From positions 62,001-126,000 of the forward strand of contig CAJULP010000087.1 of NCBI GenBank assembly GCA_910587295.1: a stretch of 64,000 bases of DNA, written 5' to 3'. The translations under genes and the position numbers were made by a program. This DNA comes from an uncultured Lachnospiraceae bacterium (GTDB lineage Bacteria > Bacillota > Clostridia > Lachnospirales > Lachnospiraceae). The notes beneath the pieces are model-generated. The model was given only the letters and a program-made list of their open reading frames with translations. It searched no databases and was not told where the DNA came from. Every line of letters begins with the position of its first letter. Positions within the stretch are counted from its first letter, which is position 1. This document shows, piece by piece, positions 1-7,483 of this stretch.

Positions 1-156
1 GGAGAGCCATTGGTTTATGAGACAAACAACCCGCTTTTGGAGACCACGCCCTATTACCAAAAATATGTGTTCTACGGGAACGGGGAGGAAAAGACCATCG
101 TGACCATCGGGTTTTATGACGGGATCAACGAACTGTTTTTGAAAATTTCCAAATGA
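1..156 (+). CDS. C-terminal end of an unknown protein (partial)
   Basis: An open frame runs from the window edge to a TGA at 154-156 and gives the last 51 residues of a protein that begins outside the window. The fragment is mixed polar and aromatic, ends in ELFLKISK, and shows no membrane segment or motif I recognise. The codon use looks like that of the neighbouring genes, so a real gene end is likely. The stop codon overlaps the first unit of an 11-bp tandem repeat. Function cannot be assigned from this piece. Confidence 0.6.
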   Translation, partial: GEPLVYETNNPLLETTPYYQKYVFYGNGEEKTIVTIGFYDGINELFLKISK

Positions 157-218
157 TGCAACTATGATGCAAAAGTGATGGAACTATGATACAACTATGA
201 TGAGAATATGATGCACCT
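153..218. repeat. Six imperfect 11-bp tandem repeats
   Basis: Six consecutive 11-bp units, consensus ATGATGCAACT, start at 153, 164, 175, 186, 197 and 208. The units are ATGATGCAACT, ATGATGCAAAA, GTGATGGAACT, ATGATACAACT, ATGATGAGAAT and ATGATGCACCT. The period is about one helical turn, so equivalent bases face the same side of the DNA. The array fills the start of the gap between the upstream gene's stop codon and the amidase gene, ending about 50 bp before its start codon. It could be a phased protein-binding array or simple slippage product. Confidence 0.75.
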
Positions 219-268
219 GCCCTGTATGCTGTTATTACAAGGACGATCGGGGAAGGAGCATCATTTTT

Positions 269-1690
269 ATGCAAAAGAAAAAGGTCAGGAAAAACCGGGA
301 ACAATGGGATGAACAGCTTCTTGGCGCAGGTATGATATTATTTGCCGTTATCGTTTCTATGGTGTCACTTTTAGGGAAAGCGCCTGTCTTTGGAGAAAAC
401 AAAGAGGAAACGAAGAATCAGGCGGTTAAGATCGAGGTGCCAAAAGAGCGGATAGAAGTGATAACCAAGGAGACAGATAAAAAGACGGCCAAAAGCATGC
501 TCTATGAAGGCGCTGTGGGAAAGCTGGAAAAAGACAACGAAGAAGAACCTTTGGTCATGCTTGACCCGGGGCATGGCGGAGTGGATGGCGGGTGCGTTAA
601 GGATGGTATCAAAGAAAAGAACATTAATTTCCGGATTGCGCTGCTGGCAAAGGGGAAGCTGGAAGAAAAGGGGTTCCGGGTACTTCTGACCAGGGAAAAG
701 GATGCTTACATTTCCAAGGAAGACCGGGCAAAGTTTGCAAACCGGATGGGGGCGGATGCTTTTGTCAGCATTCATCAAAATACCTTTGAAGATGCAAGCG
801 TCTTTGGGCTTGAAACATGGTATGACGGGAAGGATGCAGAGGGAGAAAGCCAAAGGCTGGCCTGTCTTGTCCACGGACAGACCCTGCTTAGCACGGGAGC
901 GGAGGAGAGAGAACTGCACGGGGATGCGGACTTCCATGTGACCAGCAGCACTCAGATGCCCTCCTGTCTGATCGAGACCGGGTTTTTGTCAAACAGGGAA
1001 GAAAGGGATAACCTGAAAGACGCACAGTACCAGGAAAAGATTGCGGAAGGGATTGCCCAGGGCATTGACTTATATTTCCATCCTAAGACCATGTACCTTA
1101 CTTTTGATGACGGTCCGTCGGAGGAGTGTACGGATATGGTGCTGAACATTTTAAGGGAAAAGAACGTGAAGGCCACCTTTTTCCTGATCGGGGAATACGT
1201 GGAAAAATATCCGGAGGTGGCAAGGAGGATCGTGGAGGAAGGCCATACCGTCGGCATTCATTGTTACCGCCATGACTACAGTGTGCTTTATGAGAGCGTG
1301 GACAGTTACCTTGAGGATTTCCAAAAAGCGTATGACGTGGTGGAAAAAATCACCGGTGTAAAGGCGAAGATCTTCCGGTTTCCCGGAGGCAGCGTGAATG
1401 CCTACAATAAGTCTGTGTGTGAGGATATCATCAGGGAAATGACCTGCAGGGGATATGTGTATTTTGACTGGAATGCCAGCTTAGACGACGCGGCAGGGGC
1501 CGAAAGCCCGGAAGAACTTCTTGCCAATGCAAAGGCTACGGCCATGGGCAGGAAAAAAGTGGTCATGCTTGCACATGACAGGGTATACAATACGGCGCTT
1601 TGTCTGGATAGTTTGATTTTGCAGTTCCCGGAATACAGGATGGAAGTCCTTACCACGGATGTTGAGCAGGTGAAATTTGCCCTTCCTTAA
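269..1690 (+). CDS. Membrane-anchored N-acetylmuramoyl-L-alanine amidase fused to polysaccharide deacetylase
   Basis: This 473-residue protein joins two cell-wall enzymes. Residues 17-37 are an N-terminal membrane anchor. Residues about 95-270 are an Amidase_3 domain, which cuts the amide between N-acetylmuramic acid and the stem peptide; the zinc and catalytic residues are visible as H102 (DPGHGG), E116 (KEKNIN), the His of SIHQNT and the Glu of IETGFLSN. Residues about 275-473 are a NodB-type polysaccharide deacetylase with the TFDDGP motif (D280, D281) and the HxxxH metal pair H331/H335 in HCYRH. Both active sites look complete. A good ribosome site (GGAAGGAG) precedes ATG 269. The two domains are normally separate proteins. 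The product should act outside the membrane on peptidoglycan. The family calls are secure; the exact substrate of the deacetylase half is inferred. Confidence 0.9.
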   Translation: MQKKKVRKNREQWDEQLLGAGMILFAVIVSMVSLLGKAPVFGENKEETKNQAVKIEVPKERIEVITKETDKKTAKSMLYEGAVGKLEKDNEEEPLVMLDPGHGGVDGGCVKDGIKEKNINFRIALLAKGKLEEKGFRVLLTREKDAYISKEDRAKFANRMGADAFVSIHQNTFEDASVFGLETWYDGKDAEGESQRLACLVHGQTLLSTGAEERELHGDADFHVTSSTQMPSCLIETGFLSNREERDNLKDAQYQEKIAEGIAQGIDLYFHPKTMYLTFDDGPSEECTDMVLNILREKNVKATFFLIGEYVEKYPEVARRIVEEGHTVGIHCYRHDYSVLYESVDSYLEDFQKAYDVVEKITGVKAKIFRFPGGSVNAYNKSVCEDIIREMTCRGYVYFDWNASLDDAAGAESPEELLANAKATAMGRKKVVMLAHDRVYNTALCLDSLILQFPEYRMEVLTTDVEQVKFALP

Positions 1691-1769
1691 AAAGGAAATC
1701 AGGTATATTTTTCCTTTAGTTACCCATAATAAAAAGAAAATATTATTTGGGAAATGGAAGGAGATCATG

Positions 1770-2372
1770 ATGGCAGTGGATTTTAAAAAGAGTGAAACAA
1801 AGGATAACCTGATGCGGGCATTTGCAGGGGAAAGCCAGGCCAGGAACCGTTACACCTTTGCGGCAGGGCAGGCTAAGAAAGAAAATCTTCAGGTGATCGA
1901 AGCGGTTTTTATTTATACCGCAAATCAGGAAAAAGAGCATGCGGAGATTTTTTATGATCATTTGAAAAAACTTTCCGGAGAGACTATCCATATCGAGGGC
2001 GGTTATCCTGTTGACATTTCGGATCATGTGCTGGATCTATTGAAGATGGCACAGCACAATGAGTATGAGGAACACGATCCTGTTTACAAAAAATTCGGCG
2101 AAAAGGCAATGGAGGAAGGGTTTAAAGACGTTGCACACTCCTTTTTTTCCATTGCGGAGATTGAAAAGGTGCATGGAGACAGGTTCGGAAGATTTGCCAA
2201 ATGGATGGAAGAAAATAAGTTGTTTGTCTCGGATGTAAAGACAGGATGGATGTGTTTAAACTGCGGCTATGTTTTTGAAGGGGAAAAGGTGCCGGAAAAA
2301 TGTCCGGTCTGCCAGCATGATAAGGGATATTTTATCCGGCTGGAATTTTCGCCTTTTGAAGGAACTTTATGA
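1770..2372 (+). CDS. rbr: Rubrerythrin
   Basis: Rubrerythrin is a cytoplasmic non-haem iron protein that reduces hydrogen peroxide in anaerobes. The 200-residue product has an N-terminal ferritin-like four-helix domain with the di-iron ligands (FAGESQARNRY, later NQEKEHAE and EIEKVHGDRF) and a C-terminal rubredoxin domain with two Cys pairs (CLNCG and CPVC). The length is normal for the family. ATG 1770 is preferred to ATG 1767 because AAGGAG (1758-1763) then has 6-base spacing. It is monocistronic as far as can be seen; an ATAATA/TATTAT dyad in the AT-rich leader could bind a regulator, but I cannot name one. Confidence 0.93.
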   Translation: MAVDFKKSETKDNLMRAFAGESQARNRYTFAAGQAKKENLQVIEAVFIYTANQEKEHAEIFYDHLKKLSGETIHIEGGYPVDISDHVLDLLKMAQHNEYEEHDPVYKKFGEKAMEEGFKDVAHSFFSIAEIEKVHGDRFGRFAKWMEENKLFVSDVKTGWMCLNCGYVFEGEKVPEKCPVCQHDKGYFIRLEFSPFEGTL

Positions 2373-2400
2373 ATTAATTCTTAAGACTGTGATCAGAGAA

Positions 2401-2430
2401 TTGACAGCGCCGGAATAATGTGAATATAAT
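2401..2430 (+). promoter_or_regulatory. Consensus SigA-type promoter before the VanZ-like gene
   Basis: TTGACA (2401-2406) and TATAAT (2425-2430) are both perfect hexamers, separated by 18 bp. A GGAGG follows at 2431-2435, and the gene begins about 45 bases after the expected start of transcription. A five-codon frame, ATG at 2451 to TAG, sits in the leader but has no well-spaced ribosome site. Confidence 0.7.
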
Positions 2431-2480
2431 GGAGGATAGCAGAAGATAGTATGTATTTAGATGATTAGTTGAGGAATAGA

Positions 2481-2987
2481 ATGAAAAAAAAGAAAACAAG
2501 GCTGATCGTACCGGTCTTATGGATATCCTTTATTGTCATGGTTGCCGGAATCACCTACCTTTCCGTCCAAAGCGGTGAGGATGCCAAAAAGCTTGGAAGC
2601 CAGTTTATATCGTCATTGGCACAGAATATCAACGATAGTCAGAATGTTGGCGAAGAGGAAGTAAACTCGCTTACTTACTTTATCAGGCAGAGCGGGAGGG
2701 CGATCGCCTTTCTCCTGCTGGGGATTGTAGGAACTGTTGCGGTGCATGTCTCCTGTACAAAGTGGAACTGGGGGATCAAGACGTTTGTGACGGCATTTGT
2801 GCTTTTGGCCATTGCCTTTTTCACTGAAAAAGTAAAGATATATATCCCGTCAAGGCATTACAGCTATGAAGAAATGATGATCAGTATGGTTGCCGTGGTC
2901 ATAGGTTTTTTGGCGGTGTCAGTCATTACGCTTACGGTTTCCGCCTTAAAGTCGTTTTTCCGGTTTATGGCGGCCAGCCATATATAA
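2481..2987 (+). CDS. VanZ-like membrane protein
   Basis: The product of 168 residues has an N-terminal membrane segment, a short extracellular loop containing YLSVQSGEDAKKLG, and three further hydrophobic segments. The pattern, with FIRQSGRAIAF followed later by TEKVKIYIPSRHYSYEEM, is a diverged form of the VanZ fold, whose usual signature is a DExHQ-PGR motif; here the D/E-H-Q residues are replaced by TEKVK. VanZ relatives are linked to teicoplanin resistance and envelope integrity, but the biochemical role is unknown. ATG 2481 with GAGGAA at 2471-2476 is chosen over TTG 2469, which overlaps that ribosome site. Its own promoter and terminator make it a single-gene unit. Confidence 0.6.
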   Translation: MKKKKTRLIVPVLWISFIVMVAGITYLSVQSGEDAKKLGSQFISSLAQNINDSQNVGEEEVNSLTYFIRQSGRAIAFLLLGIVGTVAVHVSCTKWNWGIKTFVTAFVLLAIAFFTEKVKIYIPSRHYSYEEMMISMVAVVIGFLAVSVITLTVSALKSFFRFMAASHI

Positions 2988-2988
2988 G

Positions 2989-3035
2989 GGCTGTGGAGAA
3001 ACAAGATATCCGTATCCTGTTTCCCACAGCCTTTT
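2989..3035 (+). terminator. Rho-independent terminator after the VanZ-like gene
   Basis: GGCTGTGG (2989-2996) pairs with CCACAGCC (3024-3031), and the stem continues inward through GAAACA/TGTTTC and GATA/TATC. It ends in TTTT on the plus strand. It lies between convergent genes (VanZ-like and pyrI); the minus-strand tail, CTTATAT, is much weaker, so one-way termination is more likely. Confidence 0.75.
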
Positions 3036-3048
3036 GTATTTGGGTGAT

Positions 3049-3480
3049 TTAAAATGAGCCGGTATATTTTTCTTCGCAGTATTTGCAGCGGTAAATTTCC
3101 TTTTCCTCATCGGCAAGGACGAAGACATGAGGGAGTTCCTGCTCGATGGAGGTGATGCATCTCGGATTTTTGCATCGGATCACGTTTTTGATCTCCCCCG
3201 GCAGCATCAGATCCTTTTTGGAAACAATCTCGCCGTCTTTGATCACATTCACGGTGATGTTGTGGTCGATAAAGGCCAGCACATCCAAATCCAGCATATC
3301 AATGTCACATTCCACCTTGAGAATATCCTTTTTTCCCATTTTATTACTTCTGGCATTTTTGATGATGGCTACCGTGCAGTCCAGCTTATCAAGCTGCAGG
3401 TGATGGTAGATAGATAAGCTTTTTCCGGCTTTGATATGGTCAAGGACAAAACCTTCTTCAATTTTTCCGACGTTCAGCAT
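3049..3480 (-). CDS. pyrI: Aspartate carbamoyltransferase regulatory subunit
   Basis: PyrI binds nucleotide effectors and clamps the catalytic trimers of aspartate transcarbamoylase. The 143-residue protein has the N-terminal nucleotide-binding domain (start MLNVGKIEEGFVLDHI, with H15 and the KAGKSLSIYHHL segment) and the C-terminal zinc domain with four cysteines in two pairs, CKNPRC and CKYC. The length is close to the usual 150. It follows pyrB by 12 bp with its own TAGGAGGAA ribosome site, so the two subunits should be made from one message. A regulatory subunit implies allosteric control of pyrimidine synthesis by nucleotides. Confidence 0.95.
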   Translation of the reverse strand: MLNVGKIEEGFVLDHIKAGKSLSIYHHLQLDKLDCTVAIIKNARSNKMGKKDILKVECDIDMLDLDVLAFIDHNITVNVIKDGEIVSKKDLMLPGEIKNVIRCKNPRCITSIEQELPHVFVLADEEKEIYRCKYCEEKYTGSF

Positions 3481-3492
3481 TTTTAATTCCTC

Positions 3493-4410
3493 CTAATCCG
3501 TTTTGATATTTAAAAGTGTAAGGATCAGCGCCATCCTCACATAAACGCCATATTGTACCTGCTTAAAATAGGAAGCCCGGGGATCGTCATCCACCTCAAC
3601 GGAAATCTCATTGACCCTTGGGAGCGGGTGGAGCACCAGCATATCCGGCCTTGCAAGTTCCATTTTGGCTTTGTCAAGGATATAAAAATCTTTTAACCTT
3701 ACATAATCTTCCTCATTAAAGAAACGTTCTTTCTGCACCCTGGTCATATAAAGAAGGTCAAGTTCCGGCATGATGCTCTCCAAACGGATCACTTCCTCGT
3801 AGGGGATGTTCCTTTCCTTCAACATGTCGGTGATGTAATCAGGAACCATCAATTCCCTTGGGGAGATGAAAATAAATTTGACTCCTTCGTAGCGGACCAG
3901 AGCATTGATCAGTGAGTGGACGGTCCTGCCAAATTTCAAGTCGCCGCAAAGACCGATGGTGAAATGATCAAGCCTTCCCTTAAGGGAACGGATGGTAAGT
4001 AAGTCCGTAAGGGTCTGAGTAGGGTGCTGGTGTCCGCCGTCGCCTGCGTTGATGACGGGAATGGAAGACCTTCCGGCAGCTACCATGGGCGCGCCTTCCT
4101 TGGGATGGCGCATGGCACAGATATCCGCAAAGCAGGAGATGACCCGTATGGTGTCAGATACGCTTTCCCCTTTACTGGCGGAAGAAGAGCCAGCATCGGA
4201 AAAACCAATCACGCTGCCGCCTAAATTCAGCATGGCGGCTTCAAAGCTTAAGCGTGTGCGCGTGCTGGGTTCATAAAAACATGTGGCTAGTTTTTTGCCG
4301 GCGCAGGTATGGGCATATTTGTCCATATTTGCTTCGATATCGTTTGCAAGGTCAAACAGCCGGTCTAATTCCTCCGTGGAAAAATCCAAAGGGCTCATAA
4401 GATGTCTCAT
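3493..4410 (-). CDS. pyrB: Aspartate carbamoyltransferase catalytic subunit
   Basis: PyrB joins carbamoyl phosphate and L-aspartate to give N-carbamoyl-L-aspartate, the first committed step of pyrimidine synthesis. The 305-residue sequence carries the carbamoyl-phosphate loop EPSTRTRLSFE, the mobile SASKGES loop, the substrate region NAGDGGHQHPTQTLTD and LHPLPR near the C-terminus. All expected active-site residues are present and the length is typical. The start ATG at 4410 has AAAAGGAG with good spacing. It is first in pyrBI; the hairpin that ends the upstream nitroreductase gene lies only about 33 bases before its start, so the promoter may lie within that gene or expression may depend on read-through. 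Confidence 0.96.
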   Translation of the reverse strand: MRHLMSPLDFSTEELDRLFDLANDIEANMDKYAHTCAGKKLATCFYEPSTRTRLSFEAAMLNLGGSVIGFSDAGSSSASKGESVSDTIRVISCFADICAMRHPKEGAPMVAAGRSSIPVINAGDGGHQHPTQTLTDLLTIRSLKGRLDHFTIGLCGDLKFGRTVHSLINALVRYEGVKFIFISPRELMVPDYITDMLKERNIPYEEVIRLESIMPELDLLYMTRVQKERFFNEEDYVRLKDFYILDKAKMELARPDMLVLHPLPRVNEISVEVDDDPRASYFKQVQYGVYVRMALILTLLNIKTD

Positions 4411-4442
4411 AATTGCTTCTCCTTTTAAAAAATGTTCAAAAT

Positions 4443-4471
4443 AAAATCGAAGAGAAGATCTCTTCGATTTT
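4443..4471 (-). terminator. Hairpin terminator between the nitroreductase gene and pyrB
   Basis: AAAATCGAAGAGA (4443-4455) and TCTCTTCGATTTT (4459-4471) form a perfect 13-bp stem with a 3-base loop. Read on the minus strand it begins 1 base past the nitroreductase stop codon and ends in TTTTATTTTG, as expected of an intrinsic terminator. Because it lies in the short leader of pyrB it could also act as an attenuator; that is inference. Confidence 0.75.
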
Positions 4472-4472
4472 C

Positions 4473-5012
4473 CTATTCCATAAATGATAATAATTCCTCT
4501 ACAGGTTTCCTTCTGGGTGCCGCAGGGTCTTCGGCAGGATATCCAACAGGGATCAGTGCGACAATTTCTCTTTCTTCGGGAATGTTAAGCAGCGAAGCTG
4601 CCTTGGCTTCGTCAAAAATCCCCATGATCACGCTCCCTAAGCCTTTTTCGTAAGCGGCAAGGCAAAATGTCTGGGCAGCAACGCCGGCATCAAACATCTG
4701 CCAGGAACCTTCCTTTGCGGTAGAGTAGGAGCCGTCGCGCTCAAAACCGCTTCTGTTTTTAATATAAGTAACAACGACAAGCATTGGCGCCTGTGCGATG
4801 ATCTCCCCGTTTCTGGGATATGCCGAGGTACACTCTGCAATCTTGTCCTTTAGTTCTCCTTCTACGGCGATATAGCGGGTGATCTGTGTATGCTTCCAAC
4901 TGGGGGCATAGGAGGCGGTTTCGATAATTTCGGAAAGCAGCGCATGGTCAATGGGCTGTTCGGTAAAGCTGCGGATACTTCTGCGGCCTTTAATACAATC
5001 TTTTGCGGTCAT
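4473..5012 (-). CDS. Nitroreductase family FMN oxidoreductase
   Basis: A 179-residue member of the nitroreductase family: FMN-dependent, cytoplasmic, usually a homodimer, using NAD(P)H to reduce nitro compounds, quinones or similar acceptors. The FMN-binding start KGRRSIRSFTEQPID, the segment ASYAPSWKHTQ (the usual S-N-xQPW region is altered to SWKHTQ) and the C-terminal IPVGYPAEDP followed by RRKPVEELL are recognisable. ATG 5012 is chosen because AGGAG lies 7 bases upstream; GTG 5018 is in frame but too close. The physiological substrate cannot be told from sequence. It has its own promoter and terminator. Confidence 0.85.
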   Translation of the reverse strand: MTAKDCIKGRRSIRSFTEQPIDHALLSEIIETASYAPSWKHTQITRYIAVEGELKDKIAECTSAYPRNGEIIAQAPMLVVVTYIKNRSGFERDGSYSTAKEGSWQMFDAGVAAQTFCLAAYEKGLGSVIMGIFDEAKAASLLNIPEEREIVALIPVGYPAEDPAAPRRKPVEELLSFME

Positions 5013-5056
5013 AAGCACACTCCTTTTTGGATGATAACAATAGTTTGACTGCTTCT

Positions 5057-5085
5057 ATCATATCACAGGGCATGTTTTCTTTCAA
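5057..5085 (-). promoter_or_regulatory. Promoter of the nitroreductase gene
   Basis: Read on the minus strand, TTGAAA (5085-5080) and TATGAT (5062-5057) are separated by 17 bp, with AT-rich sequence upstream. The start codon of the nitroreductase gene lies about 45 bases downstream. Confidence 0.6.
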
Positions 5086-5185
5086 TATAATTAAATTTTT
5101 TTGTAATATTGTTAAGTTTATAAAATTATTGGCCGACAAAAATCTTGTAACTATACTCATAGCTACTGTGACTATATGGAGGCAA

Positions 5186-6469
5186 GGGAATGCCCAGGAC
5201 GGGATTTCCATGGTTCAGTCTGCAGAAGGCGCTTTAAACGAGATCCATGAAATGTTACAGCGGGTCAACAAACTGGCGATCAGGGCAGCCAACGGGACTT
5301 TGACAGAGGAAGACCGTGCCATGGTAGATGCGGCTTTTCCCGGATGACGGGATCTGGCCAAGCACGGCGTTTCCGTCGGCGGTCAGTGAATATAATATCC
5401 ATTATAATTTAAAAGACGGTTCTTTTACCGTGGATATGCCGGATGGCTCGGGGGTATCGGCAAGCACGGCGGCTATGGGGCGTGCCGGGGTAGGTCCGGT
5501 TTCACAAGGCGGAGCCCTGGCGGATCTTATCGCAACAGAACTGATACCGGGTGCGGCAAACCGGATTTTCAGTGCCTTCCCTTCGCTTAAAAACGCGGTG
5601 GGGAGTGAAACGATAGATATTAAAATAACTGTGGTCAATATAGACAGTAAAGGCGGGATGCTGGCAAGGGCGGGATATAAATGTTATTCCACAGGCAGGC
5701 CATTTGACCTTGAGATACAGTTTGATTCTGGCGATTTTACGTTGGCGGACGGGGAAGGTGCGGGGGCAATGGCGGAAGCGTTTCGGGGCAGACCATTGCA
5801 AGAGGGATGGATAAGATTTTTGCGGATCTGATCAACGGGCAGACGCTGAATCAGGCGCTGCAAAAGAATACAGGGATGACAGAGGCGCAGATCAAAAGTG
5901 CGGTCAATGGCGCCAATGCGGATGTGACGGAATTTGTCAGGAAACTCTCTTATGCGTCCAAAGGCGGGGCGGGTTCCGTGATCACACCTTCTTTAAATGT
6001 AGGCGGAACGGCAATTTTAGGAGGCGGTGGAACGGGGCCGAATCCACCAATCAACCCGGGAAATCCGGGAGGCGCAAAAGTGGCGGCATTGCAGGTGGGA
6101 TCGGAATCCGGCCAGCATATTGCTTTTGACCTGTATGCCATGAATACGGCGGCCTTGGGGCTTTGGGGAACCAATGTTGCCACACAAGATGCGGCAGGCG
6201 CCGCAATCAATGAAATAAAAAACGCAATCTGTTATGTCAGCAGCGTAAGGAGCGCTTATGGCGCGGTGCAGAACCGTCTGGAACACACAATTTCCGATTT
6301 GGATAACGTGGTGGAAAACACGACGGCGGCAGAATCAGGAATCCGTGACACGGATATGGCGAAAGAAATGGTGCGCTATTCCAACCAGCAGATCCTGCTG
6401 CAGGCAGGAACGGCAATCTTATCACAGGCAAACAGACAGCCGGATATGATATTAGGGCTTTTAGGATAA
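5186..6469 (+). pseudogene. Decayed flagellin, probably a former flagellinolysin
   Basis: Homology to flagellin starts abruptly at about 5186 inside the D1 domain (NAQDGIS, EGALNEIHEMLQRVNKLAIRA) with no start codon and roughly 60 N-terminal residues absent. The frame breaks near 5335, where the reading jumps from MVDA to RLFPDDG, so about 20 expected residues and the frame are lost. It breaks again near 5740-5780, where the reading moves to the frame of SVSGQTIARGMDKIFADL. The C-terminal D1/D0 part (GIRDTDMAKEMVRYSNQQIL to the TAA at 6469) is intact. The variable region (TELIPGAANRIFSAFPSL, then GRPFDLEIQFDSGDFT, then NGQTLNQALQKNTGMTEAQI) resembles, from memory, the metalloprotease insert of flagellinolysins, but the HExxH block expected between the second and third pieces is missing. 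It cannot make flagellin. No flagellar genes are nearby. Confidence 0.8.
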
Positions 6470-6502
6470 AGAAGTTATCTTTGACGGAAAGGGCATATTG
6501 CA

Positions 6503-6880
6503 ATGGGAGTGATCGTTGATATTTCATGCAGATCATGCCGGGCAGACTGGCAATGTATGACCGGATGCGGGCTGATGCATGGAACATTGGAACATGTGGC
6601 GGATCTGTTTCCGGACGAAATGAAACAGGAAATATTGGAATATGGAAAACAGGCGGAAATTCCTTTGTTTGATTTTGGGTACCGGTTGGCTGTCTGTCCG
6701 GACTGCGGCGGGATGGTAAGCGTTCCCGTAGTCAGGATGCTGGAAACTTATCAGGCTTATGTGGGCCCCTGCCCGGATTGCGGGAAGCCGGTCCGGCTGG
6801 CCAGGGATCTGTCTAAGACTGCGTGCCCTGTCTGCCATGAGAAATCGCTGGAAGTAAAAGAGACAGGATGCTGGGATTAA
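6503..6880 (+). CDS. Cysteine-rich zinc-ribbon protein of unknown function
   Basis: A small, probably cytoplasmic 125-residue protein with no membrane segment. It has four Cys-x2-Cys or similar pairs: CRSC near the start, then CPDCGG, CPDCG and CPVC, with further single cysteines (CMTGC, and GCWD at the end). This fits two zinc ribbons. The middle is helical and acidic (DLFPDEMKQEILEYGKQ). GGAAAGGG lies 9 bases before ATG 6503. I do not recognise a named family. It follows the flagellin relic by 33 bp and is closed off by a terminator, so it may once have been transcribed with it. Confidence 0.7.
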   Translation: MGVIVDISCRSCRADWQCMTGCGLMHGTLEHVADLFPDEMKQEILEYGKQAEIPLFDFGYRLAVCPDCGGMVSVPVVRMLETYQAYVGPCPDCGKPVRLARDLSKTACPVCHEKSLEVKETGCWD

Positions 6881-6903
6881 ACAATGTTTGGTCTTTAAAA
6901 AGA

Positions 6904-6930
6904 ACACCTTGCCAAATGGCAGGGTGTTTT
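6904..6930 (+). terminator. Rho-independent terminator after the zinc-ribbon gene
   Basis: ACACCTTGCCA (6904-6914) pairs with TGGCAGGGTGT (6917-6927) apart from one internal mismatch, with a 2-base loop and TTTT following. It separates the zinc-ribbon gene from yqeG. Confidence 0.75.
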
Positions 6931-6959
6931 GTACAATAAGAAAGGTTGGAGGTATTATA

Positions 6960-7478
6960 ATGCTGGAAATATTTTACCCGGATGAATATCATAGTTCTAC
7001 CTACAAAATTGATTTTCAATCTTTTTATGATGCCGGATACCGGGGCATCATTTTTGATATTGACAATACCTTGGTCTGCCACGGCGCACCTGCGGATGAG
7101 CGGAGTATCCGTCTGGTGCAAAGCCTGAAGGAAATGGGATTCGGGGTCCTTTTTCTTTCCAATAATAAAGAACCCAGAGTGAAAATGTTTAATGACGCCG
7201 TACAGGCACAGTATATTTTTAAAGCGGGGAAACCTAAAAAAAGCGGTTATTTAAAAGCCATGGCGATGCTTGGAACGGACAGGGGCAATACGCTTTTTGT
7301 CGGGGATCAGCTGTTTACGGATGTATGGGGGGCAAGGAATACCGGGATCTATTCCCTGCTGGTGCGGCCCATAGATAAAAAAGAAGAGATCCAGATTGTG
7401 TTAAAAAGATACCTGGAAAAGGTCGTGCTTTTCTTTTATAAAAGAAGCTTAAAAAGAAATTCTACAGGGAAAGGATGA
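6960..7478 (+). CDS. yqeG: YqeG-family HAD phosphatase
   Basis: A 172-residue HAD-superfamily hydrolase of the YqeG (HAD IIIA) family. The nucleophile motif is FDIDNTLV, motif II is LSNNKEPR, the conserved lysine is in KAGKPKKSGY and the acidic motif is FVGDQLFTDVWGAR. These proteins are cytoplasmic and have been described as phosphatases, for example of phosphatidylglycerophosphate; the substrate here is not shown by the sequence. ATG 6960 follows GGAGG with good spacing; an in-frame ATG at 6888 lies within the upstream terminator and is rejected. The 3' end meets aroE, as in many Firmicutes, so the two are probably co-transcribed. Confidence 0.88.
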   Translation: MLEIFYPDEYHSSTYKIDFQSFYDAGYRGIIFDIDNTLVCHGAPADERSIRLVQSLKEMGFGVLFLSNNKEPRVKMFNDAVQAQYIFKAGKPKKSGYLKAMAMLGTDRGNTLFVGDQLFTDVWGARNTGIYSLLVRPIDKKEEIQIVLKRYLEKVVLFFYKRSLKRNSTGKG

Positions 7479-7483
7479 TGGAA

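Noticed and set aside
2451..2468. Leader peptide of five codons before the VanZ-like gene
   Set aside because: The ATG has no ribosome site at useful spacing and there is no terminator or antiterminator structure after it.
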